From Colletotrichum lupini (lineage: Eukaryota > Ascomycota > Sordariomycetes > Glomerellales > Glomerellaceae), in contig NC_064676.1 of assembly GCF_023278565.1 (NCBI RefSeq), positions 3,720,001 through 3,784,000 on the forward strand: a stretch of 64,000 nt of DNA. Direction: 5' to 3'. The translations under genes were made by a program, and so were the position numbers. Position 1 is the first letter of the stretch. Every line of letters starts with the position of its first letter. The notes under the pieces are model-generated. The model did not search any database, had not been told where the DNA came from, and was given only the letters and a program-made list of their open reading frames with translations. Shown here in pieces: positions 1-12,400 of this stretch.

Positions 1-673
1 TAGATGAAGGGGGATGGGGCGCGCATATGCACAACTGGGATGAATGCAAGTAGTCATGATTGCATGTATATCGAGGAGCAGATATAGGAATGTGCGATTG
101 GAGATCGGTATTGGTCGGTATCGAAGCTGTAGTCGCCGCGACACAGAGGGTCGAGACGAGGTGGACCTGCCTCATCCTCCTCCTCCTCCTCCGCCATCTC
201 CTGTTGTTCTTTCTTTTCTCTTCACGTCGCAGACTCCTCACTCTCCGCATTTAATGAAGGATGGCCAAGGTATCCCGTCACGACACCGTCAGGTGGCCGT
301 ACGTTATCTCTGTTGACCAGCCCCCTCTCATGCACGACGGCCGATCAGGTAAGTCCTTCATCTAGGTACACCAGATATACGAGAGGCGCCGGGGAAGCTC
401 TTTGCTGAGAGCTTTGTCAGCCTTACACCGGCTGCAAGTTGGGCGAAGCGAGGCGGGGTTGGTAAAGGCCTGGACGGCGTGGATGGGATATCGGTCACGG
501 TCGTGGAGGATGGTGAGGCTTCCCGTGTGGCGTGAATGGAAGAGGTGTCCCCCGGGTTAAGGTGTCACTGAGAAGTTGTGTCACCAAGCCGGCATCGACA
601 TGTCCATCTCGGTGACAGTGACATCGAACTATGCCTGCGGGGACGGCGATTCTGTAAACCGAGCGGGCGAATC
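1..673. other. Left-edge region, no gene seen
   Basis: This is the sequence downstream of TRM5. It contains a CTC/TCC microsatellite near 174-195 and a few short open frames with no recognisable domain. A gene running in from outside the window cannot be excluded. Confidence 0.5.
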
Positions 674-2283
674 TCAGCTTTCCTTCGCGAAGGCGACCTC
701 AGGAGGAATACGGAAGCTCGCGCAAAACATGCGCTTCTTCGGAGCAACGTCCCGCACGTTGTAAATGGTCATTTCCCCTTGCTTATCCGCGTCTCCAAGC
801 TTGAACCTGACGCCGATCTCGGCGTATATACGTTCGAGGATGTCATTCAGGGGTACCTCGTCGTCGCTCTTGAGGGCGAAGCAGTGGACGTGAACCATGG
901 GTAGCTTCGCAGACGTGTGAGGTTCGAAGAGCTCCTCGTGTCCGCTGTAGATGCCCTTGTAGTGGTTCACAAATGTGTAAGCCGAAGCTGGTAGGTTCAT
1001 GACGAAGTGCGAGATTGTAGGAGGGATTGGGATGTGCTTCGGCTGAGGAGGGGGGTTCTGGGGTTTGCTTCTCGATTGCTTGGGCTTGATGACAGCGCCC
1101 TCTCCCTTCTTAGAAGCGTCGTAGACTTGGTGAACGGCCTCCTGGATGAATTTGCGGCCGTCCATGTTGTATGGACGGACATACTGCTGGACCTTGTTCT
1201 TCTGGACAGCTGCGTTCAAGTACTTGTAGCTTTCGGGGTTCATGTCGTTGGCGAAGACGAAAACACCCTTCCTTCCTGCCGGCACGGCGAACGGTCCAAT
1301 ACCCGCCATAACATCGGCGACAACTTCTCCCGGTTTGAACATGCCGATGAGCCTAGTGTGTTCGGGCTCGAGCTTGCTGTTCCAGTACACCTTGGAATAG
1401 TCGAATTGGAAGACGCAATCGTTCTCCTTGACTTCGACGTTCATATCCTCGGGTCCACAGAGAACCTCGTAGGCAAAGGTTCTGAACACAGAGTTGCCGC
1501 CGACATCATCCACCTTGTTGATAACGGTGGTGATTTTGGGGTTCTTGTCGAGGATAACCTCTGCGATGATCTTTTTATAAGGGAGGTACTGTTCCTTGAG
1601 GTTGAGGTGCGCTATGAGGGTCAGTGGCTGGTTTCACGGCTTCACTTCGGGCGACGTACCAACATGTCCAGCCGTATTGAACCCGACTGGGATCTCTACG
1701 TGAAGTTCCTCAGGCAAGATGGATGTCATCACATCAACTTCGTCAGGGGTTAGCAAAGTCACATTTTTTGTTCGGTACAAACCGCACTCACGGTAGCTCC
1801 AGTAGTCATAGTCGAGCTGCAGCTCGTAAGGAACCACATCCAGCTCTCCAGTCTTGATACCCTCCTGGAAGACAGGACCCCATGTCGTCGGTGCTGAGTT
1901 CTGGGTCAGTCACAGGCTCAAGACATGTAGCAAGCATAAGCGGGGTACACACTATCAGCTTTCACGCCAGGTCGCAACAAAAGGCATTTCAAATTTGATG
2001 ACTTGGGATCAGTTCTGCATGAATCCAGACGGTCAAGTCTAAGAAGCTCATTTCCCTTTTCCAGCTGTTTGCGGTACTTTGAGATGTTGCGGGGGTCTTT
2101 GACCGTGGCGGCAGCGAGTTCCAACTTTTTAGAAAAGAGAGAACGGTCGAGAATTGTAGCCGCGCGGGCAAGAGGCGCGCGGAGGCTAATCATATCGGAA
2201 TTCGAGTTCTTCACGATGATATTAGTACAATATTCAAAGTACTAAGGCTGGTCGGCCGTGCAGGGGTCTCGACTTACCGCCAT
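674..2283 (-). CDS. TRM5: tRNA (guanine(37)-N1)-methyltransferase Trm5, five exons
   Basis: Transfers a methyl group from S-adenosylmethionine to N1 of G37 beside the anticodon, which prevents +1 frameshifting. Family members act in nucleus/cytoplasm and mitochondria. Exons on the minus strand: 2278-2283, 1951-2208, 1792-1900, 1660-1737 and 674-1611 (1389 nt, 462 aa). The four introns are 48-69 nt, and two of them carry CTAAC/CTAAT branch-like sites. The SAM-binding strand DVMAGIGPF is near residue 250, NDMNPESY near 272, and the NLP catalytic-type motif (VMNLPASAY) near 356. The N-terminal MTS-like stretch (LRAPLARAATILDRSLFSKK) fits mitochondrial import. The start is inferred from ATG-GCG followed at once by GTAAGT, because the longest downstream frame begins with GTG and has no ATG of its own at that point. 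The first exon therefore codes only two residues. The gene is divergent from the AlkB gene. Identity is firm; the mini-exon is an inference. Confidence 0.95.
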
Positions 2284-2720
2284 GTTGATGAGTCGATAGT
2301 CGGGCACAGTCATGGAGGGGCAAGGCTGAGGGAAAACCTCCGTCTAGGGCTGAGGGGCAGGGGTCCCAGATGTGGCGTGTTGGCGAGGCTGAGGATTGGC
2401 GGGTGCGGGAGTGGGGTCTGGACGCCACAGGGTGATGTCACTGGAGCTTCGTGATCTAAGCGTCATTGATGATTGGTCGACAGGCATGTCTGAGAGGAAT
2501 GTGAGGGACTGGTCACATCAGCTTTCGTATTAGTTGTAAAGTTTGTGTCTTCTTAAGATTCATTTGCAGAGTTAAGAGTCTTTCAGACTGGGATCCCGGC
2601 TGCTGCTTATTGGTTAGAGCCATCATTTACATGTGGCTACTGCTCAACGGGCGCCGGTTCATCCAAGCTCGCCCTCAACTTACACGGCACTTCTCATTGC
2701 CTGGAAGCCCTTCATATATC
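2284..2720. promoter_or_regulatory. Divergent intergenic promoter region, TRM5/AlkB
   Basis: This 437-bp gap separates two divergently transcribed genes, so it should hold both promoters. A TRM5 5' UTR lies at its left edge. I see no clear TATA box or palindromic operator. The right part is more AT-rich (around 2520-2580). Confidence 0.5.
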
Positions 2721-3817
2721 ATGTCGAAGAAGCGAACTCTAGACTCCTTCTTCGCGCCATCTGTGAAGAAGCCGCGTAAGGAAGATGAGTCAAGCGAAAC
2801 CGTATGTCTCGTTGCGGCTCAAACACATTTATAGAATTCACCACTAACAGAGATTCATGAGTATCAGGTCGGCCAGTCCACTCACGCCAATTATCCCATA
2901 CCTATCTCAGAGCTTCCCACAAGCATCAGTAAAGAGCTCACGTCGCTCCCTGCCCGCCCAGGCAAAGACATGAATGACCAACCAGACCTCGACCTGGTGT
3001 ACTTTGAGCCTTACATTCCGTCGTACATGGCTAAAGATCTCTTTGAGTTTCTTCGTTCCGAATTGCCATTCTATCGAGTGGAGTATGATATTAAGAGAGG
3101 CGGCTTCCAAACTCACATTCGCACGCCACGGTAAGCAGAAGGTTTATGTTTGGAGGTATGAAACCAACTCACATGGATAGGTACACCACAGTATTTGGCT
3201 TGGACGACACATCCCGATTCGACGACGATGGCTCCGTCATAGACAGGAAGTCCGGCTTCAAAGTCGTTGACAAACTGTACCAGAGATACCCACCGCGGCC
3301 AATCCCCAAATGTCTAGATGACCTCCGTCGCTCAGCCGAGACGGCCACAGACTGCAAGTTCAACTTCTGTCTCGTCAACTATTATGCTTCAGGCACGGAT
3401 AGCATCTCCTTCCACAGCGACGATGAGAGGTTTCTTGGTCCGGATCCCGCCATCGCCTCCTTCTCCCTCGGCGCGAGGAGGGATTTCCTCATGAAGCACA
3501 AGCCGATACCTCCAGACAATGAGCATCCGGATAGGCCGCAGCCCAAACAAATCAAGTTGCCATTAGCCAGCGGTGACATGATCCTCATGCGCGGACGCAC
3601 TCAGTCGAATTGGCTTCACTCGATACCCAAGCGAACGGGCAAGAATGCGGAGGATGGCGGGAGAATCAACATCACATTCAGGCGAGCGATGGTGAAGGAA
3701 GGAACTGATAATTACTACAACTACAACGTCGGAACCGGACCTGTCTATCGGTGGGACAAAACGATGCGGGAAATGCGGGTATCTTCCGCCAAAGACCAGC
3801 TCAAGGGAACGTCATGA
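2721..3817 (+). CDS. AlkB-type Fe(II)/2-oxoglutarate dioxygenase (ALKBH2/3-like DNA repair)
   Basis: Predicted to demethylate alkylated bases (1-methyladenine, 3-methylcytosine) oxidatively, using iron, oxygen and 2-oxoglutarate. Exons 2721-2801, 2868-3130 and 3181-3817 total 981 nt and encode 326 aa. The introns start GTATGT and GTAAGC. The metal triad is visible as His193 and Asp195 in the SFHSDDE motif and His261 in NWLHSIPK. The 2-oxoglutarate arginines are in RINITFRR (276-283). The motif CLVNYYASGTDSISFHSDDE resembles ALKBH2/3 rather than the tRNA or protein AlkB paralogs. The N-terminus KRTLDSFFAP looks like a degenerate PCNA-interacting (PIP) box with Lys in place of Gln, followed by a basic KKPRK stretch that could be a nuclear signal. 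It converges on NUS1 with only 37 bp between stop codons. The substrate (DNA or RNA) is inferred from family resemblance. Confidence 0.92.
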
Positions 3818-3854
3818 CATCTTTCATGGGGGTATACGCAACCCAAACGCCTCT

Positions 3855-4962
3855 CTATTTGCCTTTGCGGAACTGTGCGCTGGAAAAGTTGAGCAGCGCT
3901 CTTAAAAAGACTTGATATCCGACACCCTGGTTATCCGGCAAGCAGAAGATCTCTGTGAGGCGAATGGGCCAAGGCGGGTAGCCATCGAGGTCGACGTAAG
4001 GACCGAAGGAAATGAGCAGATCGGGTTCCGGCATGATTCCCTCCGACAGCTCCGCATCGATCAGATCTGTGCTGATGTCACGGGGGTGGAGCTTGCCCTT
4101 TTGTGACATCTCGGTCAAGGTGCGAGTGAGATCAACCATGGACGCCCGCCCATCCTCGGCGGAGATGAAGAGAACCTTGAGGTGACGTGGGTCGTTGCGC
4201 GCGAAATCTCCATGGGCTGGGGACTCGAGGACGTCGTCGGCGTGCGGCATGGCCACGGTCAAAGCTGGCTGGTGTCTACCGAAGTAGGATCGCGACTTCT
4301 GGATAATCGATTGTTGCAGGTGAGGAAGGTAGTGCTTAAGAAGACCTGGGGGAGGAAAAGTCAGCAGGGTGATGGGATATACACGTAGAATCAGCAGCTT
4401 ACCTGTCCGCTCGTACACCGTCAAGACGGGAATCTTGGCGCAGACGCACCATACGGCAATCTCGGCCGCTTCAGCGACCAATCTCTCCAACTCAGCCCCG
4501 TGTCTTCCACTTGGTTCGCGCTTTAAAATGACGCTGAGATGTTTCGGCTTCTTCTTTAGACCAACAACATCCCGCTCGATATATTCCGGGGTTCGGTGGT
4601 GGTAGAACATGATGGAGGATATGTGGTAGCACACGAGATGCCATGCTTGTCGTATCCGAATGTACAAAGAGAAAATGGCGTGGAGAACTGTGTAAATCGC
4701 AAGGTGTACCTTCGAGCGAAGGGCGCGTCTCAGGCCGAACCTGCCCTTGGGAGGAATATCATCGTCGCGCCATTGTCGTCGTGCGTCTTGGGGTGGGCCG
4801 TCTGGGAGGTAGCTCTGGAGGGGTAGAGCTGTCAGCTAACGGTCAAGCTTTGGAAAACTTGCGAGTAGCTCAACGTACCTCGAGCAGTTGCTCCTTTTCT
4901 TCATCCTTGAGGTCCACGACATCGTCGGTCCTGTAGACCTTGCGGACCCTCGTGCTGGGCAT
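3855..4962 (-). CDS. NUS1: Dehydrodolichyl diphosphate synthase accessory subunit NUS1 (NgBR family)
   Basis: This is the non-catalytic partner of the cis-prenyltransferase (Rer2/Srt1, DHDDS) that makes dolichol precursors at the ER membrane. Exons 4879-4962, 4403-4814 and 3855-4345 give 987 nt, 328 aa. The introns are 64 and 57 nt (GTACGT and GTAAGC donors). The start MPSTRVRKVYRTDD is the first ATG of exon 1, and the reading frame joins exactly across both introns. A hydrophobic segment near residues 64-80 followed by amphipathic sequence fits the ER anchor. The C-terminus ends FRKGK, matching the RxG motif that NUS1/NgBR proteins contribute to the active site of the complex. The sequence lacks the catalytic Asp motif of true cis-prenyltransferases near its start, as expected for this subunit. 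Confidence 0.93.
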
Positions 4963-5760
4963 GCTGGTGATTCTTGGTGGTGTCTCTCGGCGCGATCAGT
5001 CGGGAAGCGCGGTTGTGGGCGTGTAGCTGCAAGGCGGGATGCTTGGGAAATCTGTTGAGCGGAGGGAGGGAAAAGGCCAATGTAGAAGTTGGCGCGAAAC
5101 TAGCTATGCGCTGAGTGGGATATATGAATAGGTTTACGTCGTACGCGGCGTGCGCTCGCAGTTTGCCATTCGTTTCTTGGCAGGATGACGACGGCTTTGG
5201 GCGAAGGAAACTTGTCGAAGTTTGGTCTTGTCGCCCAGAGTCAGTTCGGTTCGGCGGCTGCCATGGATTCCCACCTCAGAGAGTACAGACATGCAACGCG
5301 GTAATACGACATTGGCACATTGGTTGGGCTGGTGGATTCCTAGTGGATGCTGCGCCGCTACGTCCAGCAAAGCTGCCCGTGGCTGAGGGCTCAGCTGAGG
5401 TGTTCTTTCCCCGATTTTTCTCCTCCGTGGTGCACATGGCAGGGCGAGAAAAGATACGTATCCCGTCCAAATTGGGCAAGGTCCAGGAACTCCAGCCACC
5501 CGGTGGCAGCGGCCGGTACAAGCTCCGGTAGACCCATAAAAGTTGGGCACACTTTCGGGACGCCGGGGCCGTTTTTGAACGGGCATCCCGGTGCCATCGC
5601 TGTCTCCTCGAAATGGGTTTCTCGACTCAATGAACGTGTAAAAATGCTGTGGAAGATGATCCAGAAATCCAGAATAACGACACTGGCCACTGCTAAAGGA
5701 TCCCAGACCGCTATTAGCTTCACCTCGTAAGGCGCTGAGAAGGGGAATACCCTTTTCAAG
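4963..5760. other. NUS1 upstream region, no gene supported
   Basis: Several overlapping open frames exist on both strands (5115-5759), but none shows a recognisable motif and they compete for the same DNA. The region most likely holds the NUS1 promoter. GC content is normal up to about 5760, then falls steadily toward the retroelement. Confidence 0.5.
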
Positions 5761-6280
5761 GGAAGGGCACTTTGATGAATTTTTACAAAAGAACTAGCCT
5801 TGCTGTTAGCCTAGCCTTGCGCAAAGCATTGCATCTTTATATAATCCCCCGTTAGATTGTTTAGAGAATAAGCCGTTCTAAAGAATAGTTCTGCTTTCCT
5901 CTTAGGATCTCTCGTCCTCTCCTAATTTACTCTAGTTCTGGTTCGTTTATTTCTTAAATTTCTAATCGCTATAACAGGATATTAATTATCATATCTCTCA
6001 GTGGTTTCGCAGTATACATTCCGGAATATATAAAAGAGGAAGATATAAAAGGGCTAGCGATAAAAAAAAAAGAGGATAATAATATAAGTAATATTTAAGA
6101 AAGTATAATAAAATATAGAAGTATAAAGCGTTAAATAGTAAGGTCTCGAGTGTTTGTATATTCTAACCTATTTTAAGTAGTTTAGAGGACGAATGTACTA
6201 TTGATATAAATATCAAAGAGGGTATAGTAGAGATATAGAGAGTTAGGATAAGGATAGTAAAGACGAAGCCGTAAAGGCTA
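5761..6280. other. AT-rich graded flank left of the copia element
   Basis: AT content rises from left to right. CpA/TpG dinucleotides are still common around 5780-6020 and become scarce after about 6060. There is no match to the LTR, and the target duplication ends at 6280, so this lies outside the element. It looks like RIP leakage into the flank, or the remnant of another repeat. Confidence 0.5.
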
Positions 6281-6482
6281 TATCGGATTAGAAGTCTAAT
6301 TCAACTGCGGCGTACGGCTAACTACGTAGGGGCTAATTAAGGGCCCTATTTACGATTATTATAGCTAGCCTAACTTATAATTAGAACCTCTTTTTTATAC
6401 CTACGTAGATATTTATATAGTTTAATTAATCTTTTCGTTAACTACGGTTCGAACTAACTACCCTATAATAAGGATACTAATA
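6281..6482 (+). repeat. 5' LTR of copia element
   Basis: This 202-bp direct repeat is nearly identical to 13486-13687. It begins tatcgg and ends actaata. Reading the C-to-T/G-to-A changes back gives the usual TG...CA ends. Most differences from the other LTR are transitions, as expected from RIP. Confidence 0.92.
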
Positions 6483-9400
6483 CTAATTAGTAATTAAATT
6501 TTATTATTATAAATTAGTAACGTATTTTACTATATAAAAGAGACGACCTCTTAATACTATATAAAATAGGAGATTTATATTAATTAACCTTATAGAAATA
6601 AATAAAAAAAGAGGTAATTCTTAAATATTATATGAAATTAAGTAATCGTAGCCCTTTATTATTTATAAAAGGTCGACGTTTATTATATTAAACTACGTTA
6701 ATTAATAAAACTACTTAAATAACTAGCTTTTTACTATCGCTATAAGTAGCTTTTTTATTAAATAACTTTTCTATAGCCGGCCTATAATTAGAAATTAATT
6801 AGTTAAATTAGTAAAAAGAAATACTTATATAACGACTACTTATTTAATTAATTAGTATAACGAACGAGCTTAATAATATAATATAAAAAAGTACTACGCA
6901 ATTAAAAAAGGGGATTTCTAAATATAAATATTCTTATTTAGTAACGAAAGTAACCTTATAAGAATTATTAAGCTAAGAGATTTATAATATATAAAAAAGT
7001 TTATTATTATAAAAATTTTATAAATATAACCTTAAGCCCGTAATTTAAACAACCTCTTTGTAGCTCCTTTAACTACCTCCTAAGTATTACTTAAGAATAA
7101 AGTATAGGGGACGGTTTAATAAGGGAGGAGGGGATTTAGAGGTCTTAATAATATTAAGTTAAAAATATTGTAAATCTTAGAAATTAACTTAAAAAAAAAG
7201 TAGCTATTTTAAAATAGTTCTATAACTTCTTATTAGAGTTATTATTAATTTAAAAAATATTAAAAAGACGAGGATTTAAAAAAAAAAAATATCCTTTAAA
7301 AAGCTACTAAAGAGCTTTTTTTTATATTAACTCTTAGTACGAAATTATTAATTTTAAAAAATTAACTAAGTAATAGAAGGGATCGCTAATAAATAATAAT
7401 TACTTAACTATAATTAAATTATAAAAAAGACTACTTAAAAAATATAAAATAAGGTATTAAAAAGTTATAAAAAATAAGATCTTTAAAATATCTAACTTTA
7501 CTACGTACGAGTAATAAATAAGTATTTTAATAAGTTTTTAAAATTTATAATTTTATAAAAAAGAGGGCTTAACTTTATTAACTATACTTAACGGCCTATC
7601 CGGTTTTTAATAACTTATATAGCTTTTTTATAAGCTACTTAGTATTTATTTTTAACTATTTTTATAGAATATTACTTTAAAAGAGGTAGGTTAAAAAAAA
7701 AGTTATTTAGAGATTATAAAGAGTACGAGGCTTAGGAAATTAAAAGTATACGGGATAATGAAAATTAATAATTAATAAAGATCCCGAGACTAATTACTAT
7801 ATTTTTTTATAATAATATAAACGTTTATTACTATTATTATTAAAAAGAACTACTAAAACCTATTTTTTTATATTAAATAAAAAAGAGGATCTTAGTAAGT
7901 ATAATAGCTAGTAATTTAGAAAGGTAATAGTAATTACTAAAAATAATAAAAACGAGAGTAATAATAAAATAGCGAGAGGAAGTAGGAATCTCTTAGACCC
8001 CGATAAATTCGTTAAGTAATAAAAGTACGGATTTATTATAACTAGCGCGTAGATTAAATATATCTTTATTAAAATTAAATATGCTAACGATTATTAATAT
8101 AAGTATAAACTAAAGTATAACCCTTAGCGAGTTAAAGTAAAGAAAAAGAGGACGAAACCTAATTTTAAATAAAATCCTAATCCTTTATAAGTAAGTAAAT
8201 ATTAACCCGGATTATTAGGGGACGTAAATATATAAAATCGTAAATTAGCCTAACGGTAAGTAAATTAACGTAGTATTAATCTATTTAACTAAGGTTTATA
8301 AGAAAAAGGGGTTATAGGGGTAACCCCTATTTTATAAAATCGTAAACGACCTTAGCTATTAACTAAATAAATAATTCGTAAGCATAAGCCTAGGAATTAT
8401 AAAAGTAGTTAATAAATTCTTTTATAAGCAAGGGGTATTATTAGCGTAATTATAATTATAAGAGCTATATAAAATACTAATAATAATAATTATAAAAAAG
8501 GAATTCGTATTATAAAACTAAGTATAAGTCGATAGAGTATATAATCGCTTTAACGAATTTAAAAAAAAGGTAAACGACTTAGATTTCCTCCCTATAATTA
8601 CTAACGGAAATTTATTATTATAAAAGGATATACCGGGGCAAAATATAGTATTAGAAATATAATAATCGATAATTCTATTTATTTTGATTTATAACTCGTT
8701 ATTATTACTAATATAAAATTCGGCGCTAATTAGTTAATAAAAAAAAATAAACGACCTAAAGTTATTAATAATACGTAGCGACGTAGGGATCGTATATAAA
8801 TACCGAAAATTTAATAATAAATACGAAGTAATTTATAAACTTTAAAAAGATCTTTTTAAAAAAGAAATTATACTTTAGGGGGAAGTATAAGGTTTTATAA
8901 AAAACCTTAACGATATTTTACGATTATTATAAAAAAGTTAAAATTAGGGAATACTAATATTATTTAGTAATTAATATTATACTCGTAAGTAAAGCCTCTA
9001 ATTACTATTATAAAGCGGTATATAATCTCGATCAAAACGACTTTTTTAATATAATTAATATAATCCGAAGCCGCTTTAAAACTTATAATAAGAACTTAGA
9101 GCTCCTATTTAAACTACGAGCGATTTCTTTCGTATTTATAACTAGGATAATAAAAAGTAAATTACGAGTAAAGATCCTTAAAGAGCTTATTAATTAAATT
9201 AATAAGCTAATAAAAACCTAGCTAAATAAGGAGATAAATAAGTAAAAAGTTAAATATTTTTATACTATAGTCTAGTATATATTAAAAATAAAAATAACCC
9301 TATACTAAGTACTTAAAAATTACGAGACGCTCTACTCGAGGCTAAGATCTAGTTTTAATATTAAAGCGAGAATACCGTACTAAACCTATTTTTAAATATA

Positions 9401-12400
9401 TAACGGCCCTTATTAGTAATATTAAGTTAATCGAACGTATAAAAAAAAAAAAAAAGAGGCTAAATATAGTAATTACTAATAAAGAGGCCTAGATTTGTTA
9501 AATAAATAGAAATTTAACTTATAAGTAGGGTAATAAAAGAGGTAATATTATATTTATAAAAAAGATAGATATTAATTAAGTAATTACTTTGAGAAAGAGC
9601 GTACTAAATTATATAAATAATATAAAAAGTTAAAAGTAGTAAATAATAAAACTAGCCCTCGTCGGTTTAATTAATTCTTTATTATATATAAGGGTAAATC
9701 TAAGGGTACGGAACTTAGTAATAGTAATTAAAGTAGCGGCCTAAAGTATATACCCCCTATAAAAGATTTAAAAAATAAAAAAGATCTTACCCCTTATACT
9801 AACGAATTAAATTATAATAAAATCGATAATATTAATTACTCTTTTTTTACCCCGTTAGCCTTTAGAAAATATACGAAGCTAAACGAATAAAGGGTAGTAA
9901 AAGTTTTTAATAAGTAGGCTTTTATTTATAAATAATAAAAGAAGGTCCCTTAGATAACGGATACGGAGGCGGCTAAAAAGGTAAATTTAATAGGGCCAAA
10001 GCTTATTTTTTTAATAATTAAAAAGAAGACGCTATTTTTTTTAATATTTAAAGAAAAAGAATATAGTACTAAGTAAATCTAGGGGTAGCTAGAGGGGTCC
10101 TGTTTATATTACTTAGATCCCTTAAATACTAAGCTTATATAAGTATTTTATATAAGTAAAAAGTACGGCCTAGACGATTTCTATAGGATTATCTTAGATA
10201 TTAAGGTATTATAATAGTTAACTAAAAAAAAAGGGTAATTTTAAGTACTATAAAAGATCGTATTAATAACGCTTAATATATTAATAGTAAATATTATAAA
10301 AATTAGTTTCAGCCTAAGTAAGGAAATCGTTACCCTAGGTATAATAGAAATAAAGACGTATTTCGGAACGATAACTTTTTATATTTTACTTATTAATACC
10401 CTATTTCTCTTATATTTAAAAAATATAAATCGACTAAGTATTATATTTAATAATATAAAGAACAGAATCTTTAGTAATAAGTATTTTAAAATAGTTAAAC
10501 GATAATAGGGGTATGCGTTTATAAAGCTTATTAATAATACGAAGTTAATTAATTACTTAACGCAAAATAAGCTTAGAAAACTATATTAAAAATTTAAGTA
10601 CTCGTCGGTTACGAGGCTATATAACTTTTTAAAATAATTAAGTAATAATAATATTAAAATAGGGGCGCTAGAGTAATTAACGAAAGTATATTACTAATAC
10701 TAAATAAATGCGCAGAGCCTACGTAGATTTAAGTTTAAATTATATAATAAGCTTAATTTTAATTAAGAAATCGTTATTAATATTTTCTATATAAATAGTT
10801 AGCTAGTATTATATATAATTAACGTAGCTATATTTTTCTAAGTAGGGTAATTCCTCTAGGATTTATAAATAAAAATAGTATAAGTAGGTTTATAAAAAAG
10901 CTAGATCGATATATACTAAGGACCGCTAAATAGTATTAAAACCGACGCTAATACTAGTTTTAAATTAATAAAATTTAGGGATAATGCGACGGCTTATAGT
11001 ATATAACTAAAAATCGTACTTATTAAAGCGTACTATAGTATTAAAAAGGTAGAGAGGGTATATTAATAATTAAAAAGTGCGTTTAAAATTATTAAAAAGG
11101 AAAATCCGAATTCTATTAATAATAAATACTTTTAAATAGTACTTAAATACTATAATAATACTATAGGGCCTAACGGACTTATACTAATACTATTAATATT
11201 TAGAGCATATTTAAAAACGACCTTAGCCTCGCTACCGTTATTAAGTATAAGCTAACGAGCCTAAGTAATTAAAAAAGTAATATAAGTACTGCGCGAGGTA
11301 AGTATAAAAAAGTAAATTAATAAAGTAATTATTACGCGCAATAGGCCTAATATAGAGGATAATTTAAATATATTATTAAATTTAGATATATAAGTATAGT
11401 ACGAAATTATTTAATAATAAGCTAGGCTATATAAGTTAATTTTTATTAACGAGCGCTCTTATATAATCGCAAGAGATCGTAACTAGCTACTTAAAATATT
11501 AATTATAGTAGTTAGACCGTACTATATAAATCCTAACGAAGTAATTTTTAACTTATAAAAAAAAGAAGAGCTAGGGGAAACTATATAACCTATAATAAAA
11601 GTATAAGAAATTATCCTCAATAAAATCGTCGTAATAGTACTAATAAACGACGAAGAAAAGGAAATTACTAAAAGGGTACTAATATTATTAGCGAGATATT
11701 ATAAAAAACTATAATAGTAAGCCCTAACGTAGTAATTTATTACTAATAACGAGGTAATTAATACCTTTTATATAGTAAAAAAGAAAGCCGATTTCGAGCT
11801 AATAGTTAAACTACGTAAAAAAGGCGTAATTATAATTATTAAAAAGCTATATAAGAGATTAAATCTTATTAAAATAAATACTCTTTGCGATCGAGGGGTC
11901 TATCGATTTATCTTATATAACCTAGAAAAACATATAAACCTCTATATATTTAAATTATAAATAGTTCGTAAGATTAAAAAGAAAAGAATACCCTAACTAT
12001 ACGAGAAGTCTAAATACGTAATTTAAGGGTATAGTAACGTTAAAAAAGCGACGCTACTTATATAATTACTTACTATATAGTACTATAACTAACGATTAAT
12101 AATAATACTAATAGTATTACTATAGAAAAAAGAATATAAGATTTAGAGCCGTAACATTACCTAGGCCTATACTTAATTAGTTATAGGGCTTATAAAGAAA
12201 ATCCTAGCCCATTTACTAAAAAAAATAGCTAATAAGTACTTAGAAAGTACGATTATTAAAGTGCTTAAGCTACTATATAAGCTTATAGAATTAAGCACTT
12301 ATTAATAAGCTACTTATTACGATTTTTATATTAATTAATTATTAATAATTATTTTTACGTACAACCTATATTTATTAATTACGGAGTATAAAAGTAACTA

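Noticed and set aside
5115..5759. Several 100-150-codon frames upstream of NUS1
   Set aside because: Frames on both strands overlap one another, and there is no recognisable motif or consistent splice structure.
6446..6455. GGTTCGAACT inside both LTRs, resembling a tRNA B box
   Set aside because: No A box, acceptor stem or anticodon arm is present at the right distance. It is part of the LTR sequence and recurs in the other LTR.
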